Shown one piece after another: positions 28,616 to 38,994 of a DNA stretch of 64,000 nt. Origin of the DNA: Sphingomonas kaistensis (GTDB lineage Bacteria; Pseudomonadota; Alphaproteobacteria; Sphingomonadales; Sphingomonadaceae). The stretch's first letter is position 1. The number at the start of each line of letters is the position of its first letter. Both the position numbers and the translations under genes were made by a program. Below the pieces are notes generated by a model. It did not search any database. It was not told the origin of the DNA and worked only from the letters and a program-made list of their open reading frames with translations. The stretch is from the NCBI RefSeq assembly GCF_036884275.1, contig NZ_CP145607.1, positions 2,405,001 to 2,469,000 of the forward strand, written 5' to 3'.

Positions 28616-29617
28616 ATGAGCCTGCCTCCGCCCCTGCTTGCCGTCTCGCTTGGCGATCCTGCGGGGATTGGCCCTGAAGTCGTAGCCAAGGCGTGGGACA
28701 GCCGCCACGCGCTCGGCCTGCCGCCGTTCGTCGCCGTCGGCGATCCGCGCAGCTTGTCCGAAGTCTGGGATGGCCCAGTCGTCGTGCTGTCCAACCCGGC
28801 CGAAGCCATCGACGCGTTCGAGCACGGCCTGCCGCTGCTCGCCGTGCCCGCCGCTGCCGCAAGCCTGCCCGGCCAGCCCACTACGGCCGGCGCACATTGC
28901 AGTCTCGACAGCCTCGAACTCGCCGTCGGCCTGACCCGCTCGGGCACCTGCGCCGGCGTGGTCACCGGCCCGGTCGCCAAGCACCAGCTCTACGCCATCG
29001 GCTTCAATCACCCGGGCCAGACCGAATTCGTCGCCGAACGTTGCGGCGTGTCGTCCGGCAATGTCGCGATGATGCTCGCCGGACCGACATTGCGCACCGT
29101 GCCGGTCACCACTCACCTGCCGCTGCGGGACGTGCCCGAGCGGCTGACCAGCGCCTTGATCGAAGCGCGCGGGCGGGTGACCCTGCGCGGCCTTCAACGC
29201 AACTTCGGCATTGCCAACCCGCGTCTCGCGGTCGCCGGCTTCAATCCCCATGCGGGCGAGAATGGTGCCTTGGGGAGCGAAGAACGCGATGTGATCGAAC
29301 CCGCCATCGCCGCGTTGCGCGCCGAAGGCTGGGACGTCACCGGCCCGCACCCCGCCGACACCATGTTCCACACCGCGGCCCGCGCCCGCTACGACGCCGC
29401 GCTCTGCATGTATCACGATCAGGCGCTGATCCCTTTGAAAGCGCTGCACTTCGAGGAAGGCGTCAACATGACGCTCGGCCTGCCGATCGTCCGCACCTCG
29501 CCCGACCATGGCACCGCCTTCGACATCGCCGGCCAGGACCGTGCCGATCCGCGTGCGATGGCGGCGGCGATCCGCATGGCCGCAAGCTGCGCGCAGCACC
29601 GCGCCCTTCACGGTTGA
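28616..29617 (+). CDS. pdxA: 4-hydroxythreonine-4-phosphate dehydrogenase
   Basis: 333 residues. It oxidises 4-phosphohydroxythreonine on the way to pyridoxal phosphate. N-terminal SLGDPAGIGPEV, the metal-binding GFNHPGQTEF and CMYHDQALIPLK, and the late TSPDHGTAFDIAG motif are all intact. It sits 38 bases after surA and overlaps rsmA (TTGA). Confidence 0.95.
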   Translation: MSLPPPLLAVSLGDPAGIGPEVVAKAWDSRHALGLPPFVAVGDPRSLSEVWDGPVVVLSNPAEAIDAFEHGLPLLAVPAAAASLPGQPTTAGAHCSLDSLELAVGLTRSGTCAGVVTGPVAKHQLYAIGFNHPGQTEFVAERCGVSSGNVAMMLAGPTLRTVPVTTHLPLRDVPERLTSALIEARGRVTLRGLQRNFGIANPRLAVAGFNPHAGENGALGSEERDVIEPAIAALRAEGWDVTGPHPADTMFHTAARARYDAALCMYHDQALIPLKALHFEEGVNMTLGLPIVRTSPDHGTAFDIAGQDRADPRAMAAAIRMAASCAQHRALHG

Positions 29618-30435
29618 CCACGCTACCGCCCCTGCGCGAGGTGATCGCCCGCCACGGCTTGTCCGCGTCGAAAGCGCTAGGCCAGAACTTCCTCCTCGAC
29701 CGTCAGCTTCTCGCCCGCATCGCCGCCATTCCCGGCGATCTCGACGGCGCATCGGTCTATGAAGTCGGCCCCGGCCCCGGCGGCCTGACGGGCGCGCTGC
29801 TCGATGCCGGCGCACGTGTCACCGCCGTCGAACGCGATCGTCGCTGCCTTCCCGCGCTGGCCGAGCTTGGAGGGCTGTTTCCCGGCAAGCTTACCCTGAT
29901 CGAGGACGACGCCCTCAAGATCGCCGAAGAGCCCCTGGTCGGCCGCGGCGCGCATGTCGTCTCGAACCTACCCTACAACGTCGGCACCGCCCTGCTGCTG
30001 CGCTGGCTCGGTGCCGAATGGGCGCCTTGGTGGTCGAGCCTGACGCTCATGTTCCAGAAGGAAGTGGCCGATCGCATCGTCGCCAAGCCCGGCGACGACG
30101 CCTTTGGACGCCTCGCGGTGGCGGCTCAATGGCGCGCGGTCCCGCGCATTGCGCTTCCAGTTCACCGTTCGGCCTTCGTGCCACCGCCCAAGGTCGCCTC
30201 GGCGGTAGTCCATATCGTGCCCGCCGCCGAGCCCGAGGGCGTAAGCCACCCCGTCCTCGAATGCCTCACCGCCGCCGCCTTCGGCCAACGCCGCAAGATG
30301 TTGCGCCAGAGCCTCAAGAGCGTTCCCTACGCCCTCGACGCGCTGCCGGCGCTCGGCATCGCGGCCGAGCGGCGGGCGGAGACGGTCGGCGTGGACGAAT
30401 GGGTCGCCCTCGCCCGCGTCCTCAGTTCTTCTTAG
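29614..30435 (+). CDS. rsmA: 16S rRNA (adenine1518/1519-N6)-dimethyltransferase
   Basis: 273 residues with a TTG start overlapping the pdxA stop. SAM-binding motif VYEVGPGPGGLT and catalytic motif SNLPYNVGT are clear; the N-terminal KALGQNFLLD is typical of KsgA/RsmA. It dimethylates two adenines of helix 45 late in small-subunit assembly. The open frame extends far upstream over pdxA as a shadow. The last 14 bases overlap the convergent TPR gene. Confidence 0.95.
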   Translation: MTTLPPLREVIARHGLSASKALGQNFLLDRQLLARIAAIPGDLDGASVYEVGPGPGGLTGALLDAGARVTAVERDRRCLPALAELGGLFPGKLTLIEDDALKIAEEPLVGRGAHVVSNLPYNVGTALLLRWLGAEWAPWWSSLTLMFQKEVADRIVAKPGDDAFGRLAVAAQWRAVPRIALPVHRSAFVPPPKVASAVVHIVPAAEPEGVSHPVLECLTAAAFGQRRKMLRQSLKSVPYALDALPALGIAAERRAETVGVDEWVALARVLSSS

Positions 30436-30922
30436 GAGCTGCTGGCGGTTCGGCCTTGGCCATTGCCGGCCCGCGCTGGATCAGCGCCGACAGGCTGGTC
30501 GCCGGCGCACAGGGTTTGGCACCGCACAGGCTCTTGATCTTGGCGAGGTTCTGCTGGGCGCGTCCGACCGCGCCAAGCTCCACCATCGCTTCGCCCTGAA
30601 CGCCAAGCGCGACCGGATCGTTGGGCTCCAGCGCCAGCGCCTTGTTGGTGAAGCGGATCGCCTGCCCATAAAGCTTCTGCTTCTGCGCTACCCGCGCCAG
30701 CGACACGAACGCGCCGCGGTTACGTGGATCGATGATCAGCGCCGTTTCCAGCGCATCGTCGGCCGCCTGATATTGGCCGGCCGCCAACGCCGCTTCGCCC
30801 GCTTTCTGCCATTGCAGCGACTGCGCATTGATCTGCGCGTCGGGGACCTGTGTCTCGCCCGAACTGGCGATCGTCGCCCCCATCACCCCAAGCGCAACAA
30901 CAATCGGAAGCAAACGCATCAT
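30422..30922 (-). CDS. Exported TPR-repeat protein
   Basis: 166 residues. Signal peptide (MMRLLPIVVALGVMGATIA) followed by about three tetratricopeptide units (GEAALAAGQYQAADDALETAL; NRGAFVSLARVAQKQKLY; NPVALGVQ-type), and a Pro/Ala/Lys tail. Two cysteines (LCGAKPC) could form a disulfide. Probably a periplasmic protein–protein interaction module; partner unknown. The ATG pair at 30919–30922 follows GGGAG. It converges on rsmA with a 14-base overlap. Confidence 0.75.
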   Translation of the reverse strand: MMRLLPIVVALGVMGATIASSGETQVPDAQINAQSLQWQKAGEAALAAGQYQAADDALETALIIDPRNRGAFVSLARVAQKQKLYGQAIRFTNKALALEPNDPVALGVQGEAMVELGAVGRAQQNLAKIKSLCGAKPCAPATSLSALIQRGPAMAKAEPPAAPKKN

Positions 30923-30945
30923 CGTCTCCCAGGCGGGGTTCGCCC

Positions 30946-32100
30946 TCATGTGGCACGGAACCGCGCGATGAAAAAGCCGTCGGTCCCATCATGTCCCGGC
31001 GTGAGAAGCCGGCCCATTCCGTCCAAACGCCCGACGTCCATGGGAGTATCCTCGGGCTCGAAGCCTGAATGGCGGCTGAGGAAGGCCTGCGCCTGATCGC
31101 GGCCTTCGCGGGCTAGGTGCGAGCAGACCGCATAGACAAGTGTCCCGCCCGGCCTCACCAGCGGCGCTGCAAGATCGAGCACGCGCATTTGCAGTTCCGC
31201 CAGCCGATCGAGCCGGTCGGGCGTCAGCCGCCAGCGTCCTTCCGGGTTGCGCCGCCACGTGCCCGAGCCCGAGCAGGGCGCATCGACCAGCACCAGATCG
31301 GCGGCACCGGACAGATCGGCCAGCCCTTCGGCCTCGCGCGGCTGGTCGAGCAGGCGGTTCTCAATTGCCGCCCCTGCCCGTTCGGCACGCGGCGCCAGTT
31401 TCGCCAGCCGCGCCCGGCTGGTGTCGCACGCGACGATCCGCGCGGCCGGATTGGCCGCCGCCAGCGCAAGCGCCTTGCCGCCCGCCCCTGCGCACAGATC
31501 CACCATGACCTCCCGCGCAGCCGGATCGCAGGCGAGTGCGATCAACTGGCTGCCTTCGTCCTGCACCTCGACCATGCCGTCGGCAAACGCCTCGTCGGTG
31601 CTGACCGCACTGTCGGCGGGCAAGCGCAGCCCCCACGGGCTGAGCGGCGTCGGCGCCGCACCGAAATGTGCCGCCATCTCGTCGCGGGTCGTGCGAGCAA
31701 GGTTGGCTCGCAGATCGACCGGCGCCCGCTCGACCAGCGCGGGCCATTCATCGGGCTCGACCAAAGGCGACAGCAGCGGCTGCACCCAGCGTGGCACCAC
31801 GCCCTCCCCTGCCCGCGGCTCGTCGTCGCCGGCTAGCGCAGGACCATGCCCCTCGCCCCCGAACCACTCGCTGGCGATCGGCAACAGCGCCGCTCGCCCG
31901 CTCGCAGGGACTTCGGCGGAATGGCGGATCGCGCGGAATACCCACTCGCGCACGGCGCGGCGGTCCTTGGACCCGGCGTAGCGCCGCGTCTTGAAATAGG
32001 CCGACACAATCGCATCGGCCGGCGGGCCATCCTCCCGTGCCGAAGCGATCACCTGGTCGACGATCTCGATCGCCGCCTGCACCCGTGCTTGCGGAGTCAC
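30946..32100 (-). CDS. RsmB/NOP-family RNA 5-methylcytosine methyltransferase
   Basis: 384 residues. A helical N-terminal half (NusB-like or PUA-type spacer) precedes the SAM fold: DLCAGAGGKALALA, then the catalytic Cys in DAPCSGSGTWRRNP and the second Cys in VYAVCSH. It methylates cytosine in rRNA or tRNA; exact target unknown. It lies 3 bases after guaB and is probably translated from the same mRNA. Confidence 0.9.
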   Translation of the reverse strand: MTPQARVQAAIEIVDQVIASAREDGPPADAIVSAYFKTRRYAGSKDRRAVREWVFRAIRHSAEVPASGRAALLPIASEWFGGEGHGPALAGDDEPRAGEGVVPRWVQPLLSPLVEPDEWPALVERAPVDLRANLARTTRDEMAAHFGAAPTPLSPWGLRLPADSAVSTDEAFADGMVEVQDEGSQLIALACDPAAREVMVDLCAGAGGKALALAAANPAARIVACDTSRARLAKLAPRAERAGAAIENRLLDQPREAEGLADLSGAADLVLVDAPCSGSGTWRRNPEGRWRLTPDRLDRLAELQMRVLDLAAPLVRPGGTLVYAVCSHLAREGRDQAQAFLSRHSGFEPEDTPMDVGRLDGMGRLLTPGHDGTDGFFIARFRAT

Positions 32101-32103
32101 GGG

Positions 32104-33621
<1,518 letters not shown>

Positions 33622-34413
33622 CTAGCGCGCCAGAAGCCGCTCCGCAGCCTCGACGTGCATGCGTTCGATCATCTCGCCCTCGAAGCGCTGCGCCCCGCCA
33701 CTTGCCGCCGCGACCAGCCGCTCGGCCCGCGCCCGCTCCGCCTCGCTCGGCGCGAACGCCGCCTTGCACGGCGCAATCTGCGACGGGTGGATCAGCGTCT
33801 TGCCATCGAAGCCCAAGGCGCGGCTCTCCGCCGCTTCCGCCGCAAATCCATCGGCGTCGTCGAGCTTGTTGAACACCCCGTCGAAGCACGGCCGATCCGC
33901 CGCTCGCGCGGCCAGCACGATCGTCTGAAGCGCCGTCTGCAACGACCCTCGCCCTGCTCCCGCCGGAAGCCGCAGGCTCGCCGCGAGGTCGTTGGTCCCC
34001 GCGATCAACGCCGCGCAGCGCGGGGCGAGGTCCGCCGCCGCCAGGACACCTCGCGCCGTCTCGATCATCGCCGCGACCGGCAGATGACCGATCGCGGCGA
34101 TTTCCTCGACGTGACCGCGTTTTTCGACACGCGGCACAACCACTAGGTCGGCTCGCGCATGGCGCAGCGCGTCGAGATCCGCGGCGTGCCACGGCGTGCC
34201 CTCGCCATTGATCCGCACCGCCACCGGGCAGCGCCACGGCGTCTCCAGCGCCGCTACCGCCGCCGTCCGGGCGCTTTCCTTGTCCCCGGCTGCGACGGCA
34301 TCCTCAAGGTCGAGGATGACGAGATCAGCCGCGCTCTCTCGCGCCTTGGCGATCGCTCCCGGCCGGCTGGCAGGCAGAAACAACACCGCCGGGCGGCCGA
34401 ACAGGTTCAGCAT
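33622..34413 (-). CDS. CitE-like CoA ester lyase (HpcH/HpaI family)
   Basis: 263 residues of the malyl-CoA/citramalyl-CoA/citrate lyase beta type. Visible motifs: LFLPASRPG, LDLEDAVAAGDK (metal ligand region), VRING.GTPW and GTNDLAASLR. It probably cleaves or hydrolyses a short beta-hydroxyacyl-CoA ester; substrate unknown. It is 39 bases upstream of guaB on the same strand but has no metabolic link to it. Confidence 0.85.
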   Translation of the reverse strand: MLNLFGRPAVLFLPASRPGAIAKARESAADLVILDLEDAVAAGDKESARTAAVAALETPWRCPVAVRINGEGTPWHAADLDALRHARADLVVVPRVEKRGHVEEIAAIGHLPVAAMIETARGVLAAADLAPRCAALIAGTNDLAASLRLPAGAGRGSLQTALQTIVLAARAADRPCFDGVFNKLDDADGFAAEAAESRALGFDGKTLIHPSQIAPCKAAFAPSEAERARAERLVAAASGGAQRFEGEMIERMHVEAAERLLAR

Positions 34414-34485
34414 GCCGCCGATTTCGCTTCGCTAGGAACCTCAAGCCGGGCATGATGCGGAGGCCGAATTCGTCCGGGGGACCCC

Positions 34486-35457
34486 ATGCTTGAGACCTTT
34501 CTTCTGTTTGTCGTGGCCTTGGTGCTGCTGTTCGTCATGGCCAGCATCAAGATCGTCCACCAGGGCCATCGCTACACGATCGAGCATTTCGGCCGCTTCG
34601 TCCGCGTCGCCGACCCCGGCTTCAACTTCGTCCCCGCCTTTTTCTACCGCGTCGGGCGCAAGATCAACATGATGGAACAGGTGCTCGATATTCCGGGGCA
34701 GGAGATCATCACCAAGGACAACGCCATGGTGTCGGTCGACGGCGTGGTGTTCTTCCAGGTGCTTGACCCTGCCCGCGCCGCCTATGAAGTGAGCGACCTT
34801 TACACCGCGATCATGGCGCTTTCGACTACGAACCTGCGCACCGTGATGGGCTCGATGGACCTCGACGAGACTCTGTCCAAGCGCGATGAGATCAATGTCC
34901 GGCTGCTCCAGGTGGTCGATCAGGCCACCGAAAGCTGGGGTGTCAAGATCACCCGCGTCGAATTGAAGGACATTCGCCCGCCCGCCGACATCGTCAACGC
35001 CATGACCCGCCAGATGAAGGCCGAACGCGAGAAGCGCGCCGCCATTCTCGAAAGCGAAGGTATGCGCGCTTCCGAGATCCTGCGCGCCGAGGGCGAAAAG
35101 CAGGCCAAGATCCTTCAGGCCGAGGGCCTCAAGGAAGCCGCCTTCCGGGAAGCCGAGTCGCGCGAGCGCGCCGCGCAGGCCGAGGCGTCGGCGACCAAGT
35201 CGGTCAGCGACGCGATCGCCGACGGCAACACCCAGGCGATCAATTATTTCATCGCCCAGAAATATGTCGAAGCGCTCGCCGCCTTCGCCAATTCGCCCAA
35301 CGCCAAGACCATCCTGATGCCGGTCGAGGCGACCCAGCTGGTCGGCAGCCTCGGCGGGATCGGCGAGATCGCCAAGGCCGCGTTCGGCAAGGATGAGCCG
35401 GCCGCTCCCGCGCAGCCCGCCAAGCCGCGCGTCGTGCCGGGCCTGCCGCAAGCGTGA
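34486..35457 (+). CDS. SPFH/Band 7 (stomatin-like, QmcA/paraslipin type) membrane protein
   Basis: 323 residues. One N-terminal membrane helix (FLLFVVALVLLFVMASI), the SPFH domain (~25–185), an Ala/Glu-rich coiled coil (~185–245: AILESEGMRASEILRAEGEK) and a Pro/Ala tail. Such proteins oligomerise in membrane microdomains and scaffold proteases or secretion factors. It is followed directly by NfeD, its usual partner. Confidence 0.92.
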   Translation: MLETFLLFVVALVLLFVMASIKIVHQGHRYTIEHFGRFVRVADPGFNFVPAFFYRVGRKINMMEQVLDIPGQEIITKDNAMVSVDGVVFFQVLDPARAAYEVSDLYTAIMALSTTNLRTVMGSMDLDETLSKRDEINVRLLQVVDQATESWGVKITRVELKDIRPPADIVNAMTRQMKAEREKRAAILESEGMRASEILRAEGEKQAKILQAEGLKEAAFREAESRERAAQAEASATKSVSDAIADGNTQAINYFIAQKYVEALAAFANSPNAKTILMPVEATQLVGSLGGIGEIAKAAFGKDEPAAPAQPAKPRVVPGLPQA

Positions 35458-35906
35458 TGAACGGGATCGACATGGGCTGGTGGTGGCTGATCGGCGGCGT
35501 GCTGCTGCTCATCGCCGAAGTGCTGGCACCCGGCTTCTTCCTGCTGTTCATCGGCATCGCGGCGATGGTGACGGGCGTGTTCGTCCTGTTGTTCGGGTTC
35601 GGCCTTGCGCCCGCACTCGCGCTGTTCGCCATCTACACCGCGCTTGCGGTCTATCTTGGCCGCAAGGTCTATGCGAACCGACCGGTCCCGTCCTCGGCCC
35701 GTCATCTCAACGACCGATCGGCACAACTGATCGGTCGCAGCGCGGTGGCGGTGACCTCGATCGACGAGCATGGCGGGCGCGTTCGCCTTGGTGACGGCGA
35801 ATGGAGCGCGCGCGGCGCAGCGGTCCAGCCGGGCGAGCGGGTCGAAATCATTGGAGTCGAAGGCAATTGCCTGATCGTGGAGGCCGCGCCTAAGCTGGGC
35901 GCATGA
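35457..35906 (+). CDS. NfeD-family membrane protein
   Basis: 149 residues: three hydrophobic helices (WWWLIGGVLLLIAEVL…), then a small OB-fold (~80–145: LIGRSAVAVTSI…GEWSARGAAVQPGERVEIIGVEGNCLIVEA). This is the short NfeD1b type that partners stomatins. GTG at 35454 and ATG at 35457 both give a frame; the ATG overlaps the stop of the SPFH gene (TGATG). Confidence 0.9.
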   Translation: MNGIDMGWWWLIGGVLLLIAEVLAPGFFLLFIGIAAMVTGVFVLLFGFGLAPALALFAIYTALAVYLGRKVYANRPVPSSARHLNDRSAQLIGRSAVAVTSIDEHGGRVRLGDGEWSARGAAVQPGERVEIIGVEGNCLIVEAAPKLGA

Positions 35907-37762
35907 CCTCCCTCACCCGCCGTCAGGCTCTCGTCGCCGCTGCTTCCACCACCGCGCTCACCGCCTGTGCGGTCCGAACGACCGGCGCCGTGGCGTCGGC
36001 CGCCGGTTCCGGCCCGCGGATCGATGAATCGCAAGCGACCGCTCTGCTCGACTCGGTTGCGGCCAACCTCCTCGCCTTTTCGCCCGAAAGCGCGACCACG
36101 CTCGGCATCGACAAGGGCGGTAACGCCGCGCTGCGCTCGCAACTGTCGGACCGGTCGCCCGCGGGGCAGGCCCGCCTTGCCGCGGTGATCCGCTCCGACC
36201 TAGCGCGGGTGAACGCCGTCGACCTCTCCGCCCTCGCCCCGTCGAGCCGCACCAGCATCGAAGTCGTCCGCAGCGCCTATAATGCCGCGTCCCAAGGCTT
36301 CGCCCAGCCTTATGGCGACGTCGCGGTCGGGGGCTGGCGCAACAGCCCGTATGTCGTGATCCAGAACGTTGGCGCCTATCTCGACCTGCCGCGCTTCATG
36401 GACTCCGATCATCAGATCGAAACCGCGGTCGACGCCGAAGCCTATCTTTCCCGCCTCGCCGCCGCCCCGGCACAGCTCGACGGCGAAACCGTCCGTATCG
36501 TCGCCGCGCGCGAAAAGGGCCTCGTCCCGCCGTCCTTCCTCCTCGACAAGGCGTTGCCCCAGCTTCGCCAGTCGCTCACCGGCGCGCGCGGCGGTGGCAC
36601 TTTGGTCGAATCGATCGTCCGCCGTACCCGCGAAAAGAACATCCCCGGCGACTGGGAAGCCCGTGCCCGCGCCATCGTCGCCGGGCCCTATGCCGCGGCG
36701 CTGGAACGCCAGATCGCCGAGCTCGAGCGCCAGCGCGCCGTCGCCAGCGCGGCCCCCGGCATGGCCGCCCGCCCCGGTGGAAGCGATTATTACCGCTGGG
36801 CGCTCAAGGCTTCGACAACCACCAACCTGTCGCCCGAGGAGATCCACCAGATCGGCCTGACCGAGCTGCGCGAGCTGCAGGGCCGGATGGACCCGATCCT
36901 CAAGAGCCTCGGCTACACGCAAGGATCGGTCGGCACTCGGATGCAGGCCCTCGGCCGCGATCCGCGCTACAAATTCTCCGATGGCGACAAGGGTCGTGCC
37001 GAGATCGTCGCCTTTATCCAGGAACGGCTGAAGCTGGTCCGCGCCAAGCTGCCGCAGATGTTCCACACCCTTGTCCGCGGCAATCTCGAGGTTCGCCGCC
37101 TGCCCCCGGAAGAAGAACCCGGCGCGCCCGGCGCGTACGGCGGGGCGGGCTCGATCGACGGCTCGATCCCCGGCAAGATGTGGATCAACCTGCGGACCAC
37201 CGAACTCCACACCAAGTTCGACCTGCCCGACCTCACCCACCACGAGGCGATCCCCGGTCACGTGTGGCAGGGCGAATATGCCAACAAGCTGCCGCTGATC
37301 CGCACCATGCTCGCCTTCAATGCCTATTCCGAAGGCTGGGCGCTCTATGCGCAGCAGCTGGCGGACGAGTTCGGCCTCTACGATGACTTCCCCGCCGGCC
37401 GTCTCGGCTACCTCCAGGGCATCGCCTTCCGCGCCTGCCGGCTGGTGGTCGACACCGGCCTCCACGCCAAGGGCTGGAGCCGCGAGCAGGCGGTGCGCTT
37501 CTTCATGGACGAGAACGGCACCAAGGAGCCCGAAGCCCGCTCCGAGGTCGACCGCTATTGCAGCTGGCCGGGCCAGGCCTGCGGCTACAAGATCGGCCAC
37601 ACCGCCATCAACCGCCAGCGCACTCGCGCCCAGACGGCGCTCGGGGGCAAGTTCGACATTCGCTTCTTCAACGATGCGGTGCTGCTCGGCGGTAACGTGC
37701 CGATGGACGTCCTCGCGCTCAACGTCGGCGAGTATATCCGCTCGAACGGGGGCACGGCCTGA
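35903..37762 (+). CDS. DUF885-family exported protein, putative metallopeptidase
   Basis: 619 residues. A twin-arginine-like leader (LTRRQALVAAAST) is followed by a lipobox-like TAC, so it is probably exported folded and perhaps lipid-anchored. The core matches DUF885, with the family motif HHEAIPGHVWQ, which resembles a zinc site, and FNAYSEGWALYAQQL with a second acidic ligand. The reaction is not established for the family as a whole. It starts with ATG in an overlap with the nfeD stop; stomatin, NfeD and this gene form one operon. Confidence 0.88.
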   Translation: MTSLTRRQALVAAASTTALTACAVRTTGAVASAAGSGPRIDESQATALLDSVAANLLAFSPESATTLGIDKGGNAALRSQLSDRSPAGQARLAAVIRSDLARVNAVDLSALAPSSRTSIEVVRSAYNAASQGFAQPYGDVAVGGWRNSPYVVIQNVGAYLDLPRFMDSDHQIETAVDAEAYLSRLAAAPAQLDGETVRIVAAREKGLVPPSFLLDKALPQLRQSLTGARGGGTLVESIVRRTREKNIPGDWEARARAIVAGPYAAALERQIAELERQRAVASAAPGMAARPGGSDYYRWALKASTTTNLSPEEIHQIGLTELRELQGRMDPILKSLGYTQGSVGTRMQALGRDPRYKFSDGDKGRAEIVAFIQERLKLVRAKLPQMFHTLVRGNLEVRRLPPEEEPGAPGAYGGAGSIDGSIPGKMWINLRTTELHTKFDLPDLTHHEAIPGHVWQGEYANKLPLIRTMLAFNAYSEGWALYAQQLADEFGLYDDFPAGRLGYLQGIAFRACRLVVDTGLHAKGWSREQAVRFFMDENGTKEPEARSEVDRYCSWPGQACGYKIGHTAINRQRTRAQTALGGKFDIRFFNDAVLLGGNVPMDVLALNVGEYIRSNGGTA

Positions 37763-37783
37763 GCCCTCACGGGGCTTGGATTT

Positions 37784-37812
37784 CTGTCATCTCACTGTAA
37801 TGGGCCTGTAAC
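37784..37812 (+). promoter_or_regulatory. Three-repeat Pho box
   Basis: CTGTCAT at 37784, CTGTAAT at 37795 and CTGTAAC at 37806: three copies of the PhoB half-site exactly 11 bases apart, separated by CTCA and GGGC. This matches the PhoB consensus arrangement (7-bp repeats with 4-bp spacers) and faces the phosphate-transport operon. PhoB activation under phosphate limitation is the expected consequence. Confidence 0.85.
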
Positions 37813-37846
37813 AATGCGGCTCGGCCTCACGGCCGGCCGCATCCTC

Positions 37847-37926
37847 GTGCCAGGATCCCGACAATTCGCCAGATAGCCGCCCTGCCCTATCGCTCGCGAG
37901 GAAACGGGCTAGATTCCCCCGTCCAT
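37847..37926 (+). pseudogene. 5' end of the NUDIX gene, out of frame by one base
   Basis: GTG at 37847 reads V-P-G-S-R-Q-F-A and then hits TAG at 37874. In the next frame the sequence immediately continues Q-I-A-A-L-P-Y-R, which is the expected start of this NUDIX type. Adding one base near 37868–37870 (CGCC to CGCCC) would join both parts into one protein. Either a real frameshift or a sequencing/assembly error. Confidence 0.55.
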
Positions 37927-38994
37927 GTGCTCCTTGTCACCAGCCGCGAAAGCAAGCGCTGGGTGATCCCCAAGGGCAACCCGATGGGCAAGCTCCAGCC
38001 GCACGTCGCCGCCGCGCTCGAAGCCGAGGAAGAAGCCGGCGTGCGCGGCGCGGTCTGCCCGCTTCCTCTCGGTTCCTACCGTTACCGCAAGCGGCGCAAG
38101 ACAGGCGCCAGCCTGATGCTGGACGTCGATGTCTATCCCCTGTCGGTCGCCGAAGAGCTGCCCGACTGGAAGGAAGCGGGCGAGCGGACCCGCCGGTGGT
38201 TCACCCTCGCCGATGCCGCCAACGCGGTCGAGGAAGAGGATCTGGCCGACCTCATCCGCTCCTTCAACGCCGCCGAGTTCAATTCCGCGATCCGGCGCCC
38301 GACGTTGCTGTCCGCCGTTCTCGAAAAATCCAAGGTAGGTCCGATGTTCGCCTGGTTTCAGAAGCTCCTGCCCCAGACGGGCAATTTCTTCGAATTGTTC
38401 GAAGCCCATTCGCAAAGCGTGGTCGGTGCCGCACAGGCACTGAGCCGCCTGTTCAACGAGGGCTCGGCGCGCGACGAGCATATCCGCGAGATCGGCGAGC
38501 GCGAGCAGGATGCCGACAACATCATCCGGGAGACCTTGGGCACCGTCCGCCGCACCTTCCTGACCCCGTTCGATCGCGGTTCGATCACTTCGCTCATCTC
38601 GGCGATGGACGATGCGATCGACGAGATGCAGGCCGCCGCCAATGCGGTCGACCTCTACGGCTTCACCGACTTCGAGCCCGAGATGCGCGACATGGTCGGG
38701 ATCATTGTCGATTCGGGCCGCCTGCTGGCCGAAGCGCTGCCGCTGCTGCGCGATGTCGGCGGCAATGCCGGCCGCCTGCACGAACTGACCGAGCGGCTGG
38801 TCCGGATGGAAGGCCATGCCGACGAGATCCACCGCGCCGGTCTCAGAAACGCGTTTCAGCGGTTCGGAAGCGACCCCGCCGGGGCCATGCGATTCACCGT
38901 GCGCCGCGAAATCTACAAGCATCTCGAGCGGATCGTAGATGCGTTCGAGGATGTCGCGAACGAGATCGACAGCATCGTCATCGATCACGCCTAA
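37927..38994 (+). CDS. NUDIX hydrolase domain continuous with a DUF47 (PhoU-like) protein
   Basis: One open frame of 355 codons. Residues 1–~125 are a NUDIX domain of the diphosphoinositol/diadenosine-polyphosphate type (RWVIPKGNPM, then LEAEEEAGV with the catalytic glutamates). It lacks the first strand if started at GTG 37927. From residue 140 (MFAWFQKLLPQTGNFF) it is a complete ~216-residue DUF47 protein, the PhoU-like helical partner of Pit transporters. The ATG at 38344 has a plausible AGGTAGG ribosome site, so DUF47 may also be made alone. No stop separates the domains. The stop overlaps the pit start (TAATG). Confidence 0.8.
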   Translation: MLLVTSRESKRWVIPKGNPMGKLQPHVAAALEAEEEAGVRGAVCPLPLGSYRYRKRRKTGASLMLDVDVYPLSVAEELPDWKEAGERTRRWFTLADAANAVEEEDLADLIRSFNAAEFNSAIRRPTLLSAVLEKSKVGPMFAWFQKLLPQTGNFFELFEAHSQSVVGAAQALSRLFNEGSARDEHIREIGEREQDADNIIRETLGTVRRTFLTPFDRGSITSLISAMDDAIDEMQAAANAVDLYGFTDFEPEMRDMVGIIVDSGRLLAEALPLLRDVGGNAGRLHELTERLVRMEGHADEIHRAGLRNAFQRFGSDPAGAMRFTVRREIYKHLERIVDAFEDVANEIDSIVIDHA

